Source: an uncultured Collinsella sp. (GTDB lineage Bacteria > Actinomycetota > Coriobacteriia > Coriobacteriales > Coriobacteriaceae). Taken from it: a DNA stretch of 53,446 nt. The notes beneath the pieces were generated by a model. It saw only the letters and a program-made list of their open reading frames with translations, searched no databases and was not told the origin of the DNA. The position numbers were made by a program, and so were the translations under genes. The stretch lies in contig UQIV01000017.1 in NCBI GenBank assembly GCA_900541205.1, forward strand, positions 1 through 53,446, given 5' to 3'. Position 1 is the stretch's first letter. Each line of letters starts with the position of its first letter. Shown here in pieces: positions 25,530-32,710 of the stretch.

Positions 25530-25820
25530 AACTGACCCTCCTTGGGCGACAAACGAACATGTCGCGTTAACAAACAAGCCTGAACTATAGCACAGAAGTC
25601 GCTCCCTGTGCGCAATCTACACAGAGATATTCCTCTTTTGGCGATAGTGCTCACGCCACGGCCCTGGACGTAGATCCGATTTGCGTGCAGCAGAGGGGAT
25701 TATGCCAGCTCGTGCGTGCGTTTTCAAGCTCGTCCCACAAATATATATAGGTTTATGGAGCATTGGGCTCCGTTTACGGATTGCTCTGTATTTATGCTCG
25801 CAATTAAGCTCGAGGTTGGC

Positions 25821-25826
25821 TACACT
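25821..25826 (+). promoter_or_regulatory. Possible -10 element of the pyr operon
   Basis: TACACT lies just upstream of the PyrR-type leader, so transcription would begin near 25833, directly before the first leader hairpin. The -35 is not recognisable. Confidence 0.4.
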
Positions 25827-25843
25827 ATCCCTTGACCATTAAA

Positions 25844-25943
25844 GGGGTACGAGATACCCGCATGGAATTACATAGCTGCCAAAGAGCAGCCCTTCCTTGT
25901 GGGTGTCTGGTCCGCTTTGAGCGGTCGGGCATCTATTTTTTTG
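25844..25943 (+). promoter_or_regulatory. PyrR-dependent transcription attenuator
   Basis: Three mutually exclusive elements can be read. The anti-antiterminator is GGGTA (25845-25849) and TACCC (25855-25859) with loop CGAGA, resembling a PyrR-binding loop. The antiterminator is GATACCCGC (25853-25861) with GTGGGTGTC (25899-25907), 9 bp with two G-U pairs. The terminator is built from 25902-25935 and followed by TATTTTTTT. UMP-bound PyrR would stabilise the first hairpin and so favour termination. The stem choices are my own folding by eye. Confidence 0.7.
25902..25943 (+). terminator. Attenuator terminator hairpin ahead of pyrR
   Basis: GGTGTCTGGTCCGCT pairs with AGCGGTCGGGCATC through an inner perfect CCGCT/AGCGG and an outer stem with wobbles, then a run of seven Ts. 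It sits in the leader, 39 nt before pyrR, so it is regulatory. Confidence 0.8.
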
Positions 25944-25981
25944 ACTGTGTCAGCAGTCAAGACATGTGAGGAAGGAGATCG

Positions 25982-26566
25982 ATGGGCACGACTTCCCCCA
26001 AGGCGGTCATCATGGACGAGACCGCCGTCAATCGAGCGATGACCCGCATCGCGCACGAGATTCTCGAGCGCAACGAGGGCTGTGAAGACCTCGCTCTGGT
26101 CGGCATCGTCACGCGCGGCGACCTTCTGGCAAAGAAACTCGCCGAGGAGATCAAGGAGATCGAGGGCGTCGACGTTCCGCTCGGCAGCCTGGACATCAGC
26201 TTCTACCGCGATGACTATGCGACCAATTTCGCTCCCGCGATCCACGCTACCAACATTCCCTTCAGCGTCGATGGCAAGCGCGTCGTGCTGGTGGACGACA
26301 TCCTGTATACGGGCCGTACCATTCGCGCCGCTCTCGACGCCGTCATGGACCTGGGCCGTCCGAGCCGCATTGAGCTGGCAGTTCTCGTTGACCGCGGCCA
26401 CCGCGAGCTCCCCATCTCGCCGGACTTTGTCGGCAAGAACGTTCCCTCGTCGCACGAGGAGAACGTGCACCTATATATGAAGGAAGTCGACGACCGTACC
26501 GCTGTCGAGATCAACGACGTCGCGCCGGGCTCCCACGTGGGTTCTGCGCCGCTGGGAGGTGAGTAG
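25982..26566 (+). CDS. pyrR: Bifunctional PyrR: pyr operon attenuation protein / uracil phosphoribosyltransferase
   Basis: Protein of 194 residues. PyrR binds UMP and pyr leader RNA to cause attenuation and often has uracil phosphoribosyltransferase activity. Seen: VIMDETAVNRAMTRIAHEIL, the GIVTRGDLLAKKLAEEI block, LGSLDISFYRDDY, and the PRPP loop RVVLVDDILYTGRTIRAA. The C-terminus extends about 15 residues beyond the usual end (VEINDVAPGSHVGSAP). ATG 25982 follows GGAAGGAG. It heads the pyr operon right after a matching attenuator. Confidence 0.97.
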   Translation: MGTTSPKAVIMDETAVNRAMTRIAHEILERNEGCEDLALVGIVTRGDLLAKKLAEEIKEIEGVDVPLGSLDISFYRDDYATNFAPAIHATNIPFSVDGKRVVLVDDILYTGRTIRAALDAVMDLGRPSRIELAVLVDRGHRELPISPDFVGKNVPSSHEENVHLYMKEVDDRTAVEINDVAPGSHVGSAPLGGE

Positions 26567-26570
26567 TACC

Positions 26571-27515
26571 GTGGCGTTCAACCATAAGCACCTGATTGAC
26601 ATTACCGAGTACTCCGAAGAGGACATCAAACTCATCCTCGAGACCGCCAAGGCGTTCTCCGAGGTCAACGAGCGTGCGATCAAGAAGGTCCCCACGCTCA
26701 AGGGTAAGACCATCGTCAACATGTTCAACGAGCCCTCGACGCGCACCCGTAGCTCCTTCGAGCTCGCTGAGAAGCGTCTTTCGGCCGACAGCCTCAACTT
26801 TGGCGGCTCCTCGACCTCCACGGTCAAGGGCGAGAGCCTCGTCGATACCGTCGAGACCCTCAACGCCTACAAGATCGACTGCATCGTCGTGCGCGACAAG
26901 CACGCCGGCGCGCCCTACATCGTCACGCAGAACTCGCCCGCGAGCGTTATCTGCGCCGGCGATGGCAAGCATAACCACCCCACGCAGGCCTTGCTCGACC
27001 TGTACACCATTTGGCAGCACAAGGGTGACTTCCATGGTCTGAAGGTCGCCGTCGTCGGCGACATCTCCCACTCCCGTGTCTGCGGCTCGCTGATCCCCGC
27101 CCTTAAGATCATGGGCTGCGAGACCTATGCCGTCGCCCCCGGCACGCTGTTGCCGCCGGCACCCGAGGTCCTGGGCTGCGACCACGTGACGAGCGATCTC
27201 GATTCCGTCCTGCCCGAGCTGGACGTCGTCTACATGCTGCGCGTGCAGCAGGAGCGCCTCGAGGGCGCACCGTTCCCCACGATTCGCGAGTACCACAAGC
27301 TCTTCGGTCTGACCAAGGACCGCGAGAAGCTCATGAAGCCCGATGCGATCATCTGTCACCCGGGCCCCATCAACCGCGGTGTCGAGTTCGACTCCTACAT
27401 GGCCGACCACCCGCAACGCTCCGTCATCTTGGAGCAGGTCTACGCCGGCATCTGCGTGCGTATGGCTATCCTGTATCTGCTGCTTGGAGGTGCCGATAAT
27501 GGCCTTGCTTCTTAA
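26571..27515 (+). CDS. pyrB: Aspartate carbamoyltransferase catalytic subunit
   Basis: Protein of 314 residues that joins carbamoyl phosphate and aspartate. The carbamoyl phosphate loop is FNEPSTRTRSSFELAEKRL. Further motifs are KGESLVDTVETL, HNHPTQALLDLYTI, VVGDISHSRVCGSL, YMLRVQQERL and HPGPINRGVEFDS. The start is probably GTG 26571; GGGAGG (26554-26559) is 11 nt upstream, and the earlier GTG at 26559 overlaps it. No pyrI regulatory gene is present. The end overlaps pyrC by 17 nt. Confidence 0.96.
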   Translation: MAFNHKHLIDITEYSEEDIKLILETAKAFSEVNERAIKKVPTLKGKTIVNMFNEPSTRTRSSFELAEKRLSADSLNFGGSSTSTVKGESLVDTVETLNAYKIDCIVVRDKHAGAPYIVTQNSPASVICAGDGKHNHPTQALLDLYTIWQHKGDFHGLKVAVVGDISHSRVCGSLIPALKIMGCETYAVAPGTLLPPAPEVLGCDHVTSDLDSVLPELDVVYMLRVQQERLEGAPFPTIREYHKLFGLTKDREKLMKPDAIICHPGPINRGVEFDSYMADHPQRSVILEQVYAGICVRMAILYLLLGGADNGLAS

Positions 27516-28788
27516 GAATGCCCACGTCGTCGATCCGTCTGTCGAGCTTGACGGTGTCGTCGACGTCCTGATCGACGGTGACAAGATCGCCGAGGTCGGC
27601 GAGAACCTCGCCGCCGAGGGAGTCGAGGTCCGCGACCTTTCCGGCAAGTATCTCGTCCCCGGTCTGGTGGATATGCACGTGCACCTGCGCGAGCCTGGCT
27701 ACGAGGTCAAAGAGGACATCGAGAGCGGTACCCGCGCAGCTGCCAAGGGCGGCTTTACCGGCGTGTGCGCCATGCCCAACACCGATCCCGTAACCGATAA
27801 CGGCACTGTCGTGGAGTTCGTCAAGTCCCGCGCTGCCGAGGTCGGCCACTGCCGCGTCTATCCGTCGGGCGCCATGACCCGCGGTCTTAAGGGCGAGGCC
27901 ATGTCCGAGATGGGCGATATGGTCGCCCACGGCGCCGTCGCCTTCACCGATGACGGTCGCGGCGTGCAGGGCGCGGGCATGCTCCGTCGCTGCATGGACT
28001 ACGGCAAGATGTTCGGCAAGGTCTTCATGAGCCACTGCCAGGACGAGGACCTGGTCGGCCACGGCCAGATCAACGAGGGCAAGGTCTCGACCCGTCTGGC
28101 CCTCGAGGGTTGGCCGGCTGCCGGCGAGGAGCTTCAGATCGCCCGCGACATCGAGATCGCCAAGCTGACCGGTGCCAAGCTGCACATCCAGCACATCTCC
28201 ACCGCTCACGGCCTGGAGCTCGTGCGTGCCGGTAAGGCCGCCGGTGTTCAGGTTACCTGCGAGGCTACCCCGCACCACATGTTCCTGACTGAGAACGACC
28301 TGGACGAGACCTACAACACCTCGCTCAAGGTCAATCCGCCGCTGCGTACCGAGGAAGATGCCGAGGCCATCCGTCAGGGCGTCATCGACGGCACCGTCGA
28401 CGCTATCGTCACCGATCACGCTCCCCACACCCCGTGGGAGAAGGCCCGCGAGTTCGAGCTTGCGCCCTTTGGCATGATCGGCCTTGAGACCTCCCTGTCG
28501 CTCGTACTCACCGAGCTGGTCAACACGGGCAAGATGAGCGTGGGCCGCATGGTCGAGCTCATGGCCATCAAGCCGCGTGAGATTCTGGGCCTCGACCAGG
28601 TTCAGGTCAAGGCGGGCTCCGTTGCCGACCTGACCGTGTTCGACCCCTCTGCCACCTGGACGGTCGGTGAGGACGGTTATGAGTCGCGCGCCGAGAACTC
28701 CGGTTTTGCCGGCCGCACGCTTACCGGTCGTGCCACCGATGTGTTTGTCGGCGGTAAGCAGACGCTCGCCGACGGCTGCATCTGCTAG
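27499..28788 (+). CDS. pyrC: Dihydroorotase (class I)
   Basis: Protein of 429 residues that closes carbamoyl aspartate to dihydroorotate. The metal-binding motif is GLVDMHVHLREPGYEVKED, with further ligands in CAMPNTDPVTDN, VFMSHCQDEDL, LHIQHISTAHGLE and the catalytic VTDHAPHTPWEK. The length and motif order fit the long class I type. The start at 27499 lies inside the end of pyrB and has TTGGAGG (27484-27490) 8 nt upstream, showing translational coupling. Confidence 0.96.
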   Translation: MALLLKNAHVVDPSVELDGVVDVLIDGDKIAEVGENLAAEGVEVRDLSGKYLVPGLVDMHVHLREPGYEVKEDIESGTRAAAKGGFTGVCAMPNTDPVTDNGTVVEFVKSRAAEVGHCRVYPSGAMTRGLKGEAMSEMGDMVAHGAVAFTDDGRGVQGAGMLRRCMDYGKMFGKVFMSHCQDEDLVGHGQINEGKVSTRLALEGWPAAGEELQIARDIEIAKLTGAKLHIQHISTAHGLELVRAGKAAGVQVTCEATPHHMFLTENDLDETYNTSLKVNPPLRTEEDAEAIRQGVIDGTVDAIVTDHAPHTPWEKAREFELAPFGMIGLETSLSLVLTELVNTGKMSVGRMVELMAIKPREILGLDQVQVKAGSVADLTVFDPSATWTVGEDGYESRAENSGFAGRTLTGRATDVFVGGKQTLADGCIC

Positions 28789-28808
28789 CATAGCCTTATC
28801 GCTTTTGT

Positions 28809-28837
28809 GCGCGGTGCCCTTGCGGTGCCGCGCTTTC
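28809..28837 (+). terminator. Weak hairpin within the pyr operon
   Basis: GCGCGGTGC pairs with GTGCCGCGC (two wobbles), followed by TTTCTG. It lies in the 92-nt gap between pyrC and pyrK and may cause partial termination or protect mRNA segments. It is not expected to end the operon. Confidence 0.4.
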
Positions 28838-28880
28838 TGTTCGTTTTGACCATGCAATCGCATGGGGGATTGGAGCGTCT

Positions 28881-29672
28881 ATGCCCACACCTTCCACTGC
28901 ACGCATGCACGACTTCGAGGTCGTCTCGAACCAGAAGATCGCCGACGGCATCTTCTCGCTCGTCATCTCGGCCCCCAAGCTTGCAAGTGCGCTCAAGCCC
29001 GGTCAGTTTGTGAACATTGCCGTGCCCGGCGATGCGTCCTCGCTGCTTCGCGTGCCCCTGAGCTACTACCGCGCCGACGCCGAGGCCGGCACCGTCGAGC
29101 TGTGGTACGCCGTCGTGGGCGACGATACCCGTCGTTTGTCCCAGATGGGGCCTGGCTCCTCCTCTAACCTGCTGGGCCCCGGTGGCCGTGGCTGGATGGT
29201 ACCCGAGGGCACTAGGAAGGCCCTGCTCGTCGCCGGTGGCATCGGTGTTCCGCCCGTGCTCTGCCTCGCCGGCAAGCTTGCCGAGCAGGGCGTGGATGTC
29301 GACGTGTGCCTGGGCTTTGGCACCGCTTCCAAGGCCGTGGGTGTCGATGAGTTCCGCGCGCTGGGCGCCACGGTTAACGTGTGCACCGACGATGGCACGC
29401 TGGGCACGCACGGTTTTTGCACCGACCCGGCAGCCGAGCTGCTCGGCGAGGGCGGCTACGACTACGTCGCCAGCTGCGGCCCCGCCGTCATGATGAAGAA
29501 AGTCGCCGCCGCTGCCGCCGAGGCCGGTGCGTACTGCGAGGTGTCGCTTGAGCGCATGATGAGCTGTGGTTTTGGCGCCTGCAACACCTGCAATGTCGAA
29601 ACGGTCGACGGTATGAAGGGTGCTTGCATGTGCGGCCCCGTGTTCGATGCTTCCAAGGTGGTGGTCTTCTAG
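28881..29672 (+). CDS. pyrK: Dihydroorotate dehydrogenase electron transfer subunit
   Basis: Protein of 263 residues with a ferredoxin-reductase-like fold. The FAD-binding part has LKPGQFVNIAVP and RVPLSYYRAD; the NAD part has LLVAGGIGVPPVLCLAGKL. The C-terminal [2Fe-2S] site uses cysteines in MMSCGFGACNTCNVE and GACMCGPVF. PyrK partners PyrD type 1B to pass electrons from dihydroorotate to NAD+. The neighbouring pyrD is type 1B, so the pair is complete. ATG 28881 has GGAG 7 nt upstream, and its stop overlaps the pyrD GTG. Confidence 0.95.
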   Translation: MPTPSTARMHDFEVVSNQKIADGIFSLVISAPKLASALKPGQFVNIAVPGDASSLLRVPLSYYRADAEAGTVELWYAVVGDDTRRLSQMGPGSSSNLLGPGGRGWMVPEGTRKALLVAGGIGVPPVLCLAGKLAEQGVDVDVCLGFGTASKAVGVDEFRALGATVNVCTDDGTLGTHGFCTDPAAELLGEGGYDYVASCGPAVMMKKVAAAAAEAGAYCEVSLERMMSCGFGACNTCNVETVDGMKGACMCGPVFDASKVVVF

Positions 29673-30595
29673 TGGGTACCGTGAACATGGCCGTCGATTT
29701 CGGCGGCGTCAAGATGCAGAACCCCATCAACACCGCAGCCGGTACCTTTGGCTACGGTTGGCAGTTCCAGAACTTCTTTGATGTTTCCCAGCTGGGCGCC
29801 ATCACCACCAAGGGTTGCGCTGCCGAGCCCTGGCCCGGCAACCCCGCGCCCCGCATGGCCGAGATTCCCGGCGGTATGATCAACTCCGTGGGCCTTCAGA
29901 ACCCCGGCGTGGCCGCCTTTGCCCGCGAGTCCGGTCCGTGGCTCGAACAGCTGTCCAAGGACGGCTGCCAGGTCATCTGTCAGGTTGCCGGCCACTCCGT
30001 TGACGAGTTTGTCCGCGCACTCGAGATGTATGTTGAGCTGTGCCCTTGGGCTGCCGGCTACGAGATCAACGTGAGCTGCCCTAATATCGCCGCCGGCGGT
30101 GCCGCCATGGGCTCCACGCCCGAGGGCGCCTCTTCCGTTATGGCTGCCTGCCGCAAGGTGACCGATAAGCCGCTTTTCGTGAAGATGGCGCCGGTCAACG
30201 TCGCCGAGATCGCCAAGGCCCTCGAGGCTGCCGGCGCCGACGGCCTTTCGGTCATCAACTCCATCCAGGGCATGGCCATCGACGTCCATACCCGCAAGTC
30301 CCGCGTGGCCAAGCCCAAGGGCGGCCTTTCGGGCCCGCTGTGCCACCACATCGCCGTTCGCATGGTCTGGGAGGTCGCCCAGGCCGTCGATATCCCCATC
30401 AACGGCGTCGGCGGTGTCATGACTGGCGAAGATGCGGCCGAGTTTATCCTGGCTGGCGCCACCTGCGTGTCGGTCGGCATGGCCAACTTCGTCGATCCGT
30501 GCGCTTCGCTCAAGATTGCGCATGAGCTCGAGGCCTGGGCCGAGTCCCAGGGCGTGAAGGACATCAACGAACTGGTAGGTGCGTTCGAATGCTAA
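29672..30595 (+). CDS. pyrD: Dihydroorotate dehydrogenase, NAD-type catalytic subunit (class 1B)
   Basis: Protein of 307 residues. The FMN-binding barrel begins VDFGGVKMQNPINTAAGTFG and the catalytic cysteine lies in EINVSCPNIAAGG, as in class 1 enzymes. Later blocks are FVKMAPVN, GLSVINSIQGMAIDVHTRKS, GGLSGPLCHHIAVRMV and GVGGVMTGEDAAEFILAGAT. GTG 29672 overlaps the pyrK stop by one base; an in-frame ATG at 29687 is the alternative. It overlaps pyrF at its end. Confidence 0.96.
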   Translation: MGTVNMAVDFGGVKMQNPINTAAGTFGYGWQFQNFFDVSQLGAITTKGCAAEPWPGNPAPRMAEIPGGMINSVGLQNPGVAAFARESGPWLEQLSKDGCQVICQVAGHSVDEFVRALEMYVELCPWAAGYEINVSCPNIAAGGAAMGSTPEGASSVMAACRKVTDKPLFVKMAPVNVAEIAKALEAAGADGLSVINSIQGMAIDVHTRKSRVAKPKGGLSGPLCHHIAVRMVWEVAQAVDIPINGVGGVMTGEDAAEFILAGATCVSVGMANFVDPCASLKIAHELEAWAESQGVKDINELVGAFEC

Positions 30596-31305
30596 AGACC
30601 GATGCCCGCGACCGCGTAATCGTCGCTCTCGACTGCGACCGTGAGCGTGCGCTCGAGCTTGCCCACGAGCTTTCGGGCCATGCCGCCTGGCTCAAGGTTG
30701 GCATGACGCTCTATTACGCCGAGGGTCCTGAGATCGTCAAGACCTTTAAGGACCTGGGCTTTAAGGTCTTCCTTGACCTTAAGTTCCATGATATTCCGCA
30801 TCAGGTTCGCGGTGCCGCCCGTTCGGCCTCGCTTGCCGGTGCCGACCTGCTTTCGGTTCACGGCTTGGGTTCGGGCGCCATGCTCGCTGCCTGCCGCGAG
30901 GGTGCCGAGGAGGCGCGCGAGGACCGCGCCAAGCTCGTCGCCATCACCGTTCTCACGAGCATGAATCAGGATGCCTTGAGCGAGATCGGTGTCGAGTCGC
31001 CCGTGTCCGAGGAGGCCGCCCGCCTGGCAAAGCTCGCTCAGGCCAACGGCATCGATGGCATCGTGTGCTCGCCGATGGAGGCTCACGACATGCGTGAGCT
31101 GCTGGGTTCTGATGCCCTGATCGTGACTCCGGGCGTGCGTCCGGTGGGTGCCGCCCTTGGTGACCAGTCCCGCGTGGCGACGCCTTCCCAGGCTATCGAG
31201 CGCGGTGCAAGCCACATTGTGGTGGGCCGTCCCATCACCGGTGCCGACGATCCGGTTGCCGCCTTTGACGCCATCGTCGCCGAGCTGGTCGAAAACGTCG
31301 CGTAA
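30589..31305 (+). CDS. pyrF: Orotidine 5'-phosphate decarboxylase
   Basis: Protein of 238 residues making UMP from OMP. The active site is FLDLKFHDIPHQVRGAA with the Asp-Lys-x-x-Asp arrangement, preceded by VIVALDCDRERAL and WLKVGMTLYYAEGP. The phosphate gripper region has VTPGVRPVGAALGDQSRVAT and HIVVGRPITGADDP. ATG 30589 overlaps the last 7 nt of pyrD. It is the last pyr gene here; pyrE and carbamoyl phosphate synthase genes are not in the window. Confidence 0.96.
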   Translation: MLKTDARDRVIVALDCDRERALELAHELSGHAAWLKVGMTLYYAEGPEIVKTFKDLGFKVFLDLKFHDIPHQVRGAARSASLAGADLLSVHGLGSGAMLAACREGAEEAREDRAKLVAITVLTSMNQDALSEIGVESPVSEEAARLAKLAQANGIDGIVCSPMEAHDMRELLGSDALIVTPGVRPVGAALGDQSRVATPSQAIERGASHIVVGRPITGADDPVAAFDAIVAELVENVA

Positions 31306-31350
31306 AAGATTCCCCTAAGTCACCACTTTTGGGTCTCATTAGCACAAAAT

Positions 31351-31408
31351 AGCCCCTGTTCCTGCGTAAACTTTCCCATCCTTTGTGTGGAATCGCAGGT
31401 CAGGGGCT
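31351..31408 (+). terminator. Large hairpin after the pyr operon
   Basis: AGCCCCTG (31351) and CAGGGGCT (to 31408) pair, and CCTGCG pairs with CGCAGG inside, giving 14 bp broken by a small internal loop around a 27-nt apical loop. Only TAACTTT follows. It probably ends the pyr mRNA but the large loop is atypical for a simple terminator. Confidence 0.6.
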
Positions 31409-31494
31409 TAACTTTGGGCGCAGTATATTGCACTTTTTGCGGGTATCGTCTAACCTATGGAGCCGCGATTGGGCATTTTGTACGTTCTACGTGC

Positions 31495-31500
31495 TAAAAT
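31495..31500 (+). promoter_or_regulatory. Extended -10 promoter of mihF-gmk-rpoZ-thiI
   Basis: TGC-TAAAAT lies 45 nt before the mihF start. No consensus -35 is seen at the right distance, which is common for extended -10 promoters. Confidence 0.5.
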
Positions 31501-31544
31501 GCCAATTATTGAATCAGATATAACCCAACTTTTTGGAGGTACGA

Positions 31545-31853
31545 ATGGCACTCCCTCAGCTTACCGATGAGCAGCGCAAGCAGGCTCTTGAGAAGGCTGC
31601 TGCCGCACGTCACGCCCGCGCTGAGCTTCGCGAGCAGATCAAGAAGGGCGAGAAGTCCCTCGAGTCCGTGCTCAACTCCGATGACCCCATCGCTTCCCGT
31701 ATGAAGGTTTCCACCCTCATCGAGTCTCTCCCTGGTTATGGCAAGGCCAAGGCCGCCAAGATCATGGAGGAGCTCGGTATCTCCGCTACCCGTCGCGTCC
31801 AGGGCCTCGGCGTCCGTCAGCGCGAGCAGCTCCTCGAGCAGCTGACCAAATAA
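31545..31853 (+). CDS. mihF: Actinobacterial integration host factor (mIHF)
   Basis: Protein of 102 residues: MALPQLTDEQRKQALEKAAA, RHARAELREQIKKGEKSLES, then a helix-hairpin-helix DNA-binding part (IESLPGYGKAKAAKIMEELG and RRVQGLGVRQREQLLEQL). mIHF is the essential nucleoid protein of actinobacteria that bends DNA and is unrelated to HU-fold IHF. Its presence is a main argument for an actinobacterial host. ATG 31545 has GGAGG at 31535-31539. The mihF-gmk-rpoZ order is typical of actinobacteria. Confidence 0.95.
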   Translation: MALPQLTDEQRKQALEKAAAARHARAELREQIKKGEKSLESVLNSDDPIASRMKVSTLIESLPGYGKAKAAKIMEELGISATRRVQGLGVRQREQLLEQLTK

Positions 31854-32423
31854 GTGAGCGCTCAGGATTCCAAGCTCTTTGTGATTTCTGGACCGTCAGG
31901 CGCAGGCAAGGGTACGCTCGTCACTCGTGTGCGCGAGCGCCGCTCGAACCTGGGCCTGACGGTTTCGGCTACCACGCGAGCACCACGCAAAGGTGAGGTC
32001 GACGGCGTCAACTACTTTTTTCTGACGCGCGAGGAGTTCGACCGCCGCGTGGCAAACGGTGAGTTTGTTGAGTGGGCCGAGGTCCACGGTAACTGCTACG
32101 GCACGTTGGTGAGCGAGGTCACATCCAAGCTTGCCTCGGGCTCGTCTCTGATTTTGGAGATCGATGTCCAGGGCGCCCTGCAGGTGAAGGAGCGTTTCCC
32201 CGAGGCCGTGCTGATCTTTATCAAGCCGCCTTCGCTTGAGGTGCTCCGCGAGCGTCTAGTCGGTCGCGGTACCGAGACGCCCGAGACGATTGAGCTGCGT
32301 ATGGCAAACGCCGCCGATGAGCTTGCCCTTGCCGACCACTACGACGACGTCGTGGTTAATGACGATCTCGACCGCGCGACCGATGAGCTCGTTCGCGTTC
32401 TCGATATGCATGAAAGGATCTGA
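31854..32423 (+). CDS. gmk: Guanylate kinase
   Basis: Protein of 189 residues phosphorylating GMP to GDP. The P-loop is FVISGPSGAGKGTL; GMP-binding motifs are TVSATTRAPRKGEVDGVNYFF and EFVEWAEVHGNCYGT; LILEIDVQGALQVKE and the lid RLVGRGTETPETIELRM follow. GTG 31854 directly follows the mihF stop with no separate leader, so its translation is probably coupled to mihF. Confidence 0.97.
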   Translation: MSAQDSKLFVISGPSGAGKGTLVTRVRERRSNLGLTVSATTRAPRKGEVDGVNYFFLTREEFDRRVANGEFVEWAEVHGNCYGTLVSEVTSKLASGSSLILEIDVQGALQVKERFPEAVLIFIKPPSLEVLRERLVGRGTETPETIELRMANAADELALADHYDDVVVNDDLDRATDELVRVLDMHERI

Positions 32424-32428
32424 GGTCC

Positions 32429-32710
32429 GTGTCCGTTGTAAAGCCTTGCATTGACGATCTTCTGGAGAAGACCGATCACAACCGCTTCCTGCTCGCTTCG
32501 CTTGCCTCCAAGCGCGCCTGCGACATCAATAGCATGCTGCGTGGCCAGCACAACCGCGTGCTTGCCGTCCAGGATGTCGATGACATCACCATCGGGCTTT
32601 CCGGTGCCGATACCATCTCGATGGCTATGGACGAGATTGTCGACGGCGACATCTCTTACGATGAGGCCCGTTACGAGAAGGCGCTCGGCCACAAGGTTGC
32701 TGAAGCCTAA
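32429..32710 (+). CDS. rpoZ: RNA polymerase omega subunit
   Basis: Protein of 93 residues. The conserved omega core is visible: KPCIDDLLEKTDHNRFLLAS, LASKRACDINSMLRG and the YDEARYEKALGHKVAEA end. Omega helps fold and assemble beta-prime. GTG 32429 lies 5 nt after gmk with GAGG near the gmk stop. thiI starts immediately after its TAA. Confidence 0.9.
   Translation: MSVVKPCIDDLLEKTDHNRFLLASLASKRACDINSMLRGQHNRVLAVQDVDDITIGLSGADTISMAMDEIVDGDISYDEARYEKALGHKVAEA

Larger units (their letters stand above)
25530..25981. other. Intergenic region between divergent rpmB and pyrR
   Basis: About 450 nt without a supported gene. The left end holds the rpmB promoter and leader (minus strand). The middle, about 25620-25800, shows only a small GGAGC/GCTCC hairpin near 25757-25771 and an AT-rich run (ATATATATA near 25740). 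From about 25821 the pyr promoter and attenuator begin. Confidence 0.7.

Noticed and set aside
25899..25925. Partial match to the 20-bp competence-associated motif (TCTGGTCCGCTTTGAGCGGT).
   Set aside because: Only 12 of 20 positions agree and the bases are fully explained by the PyrR attenuator terminator stem.
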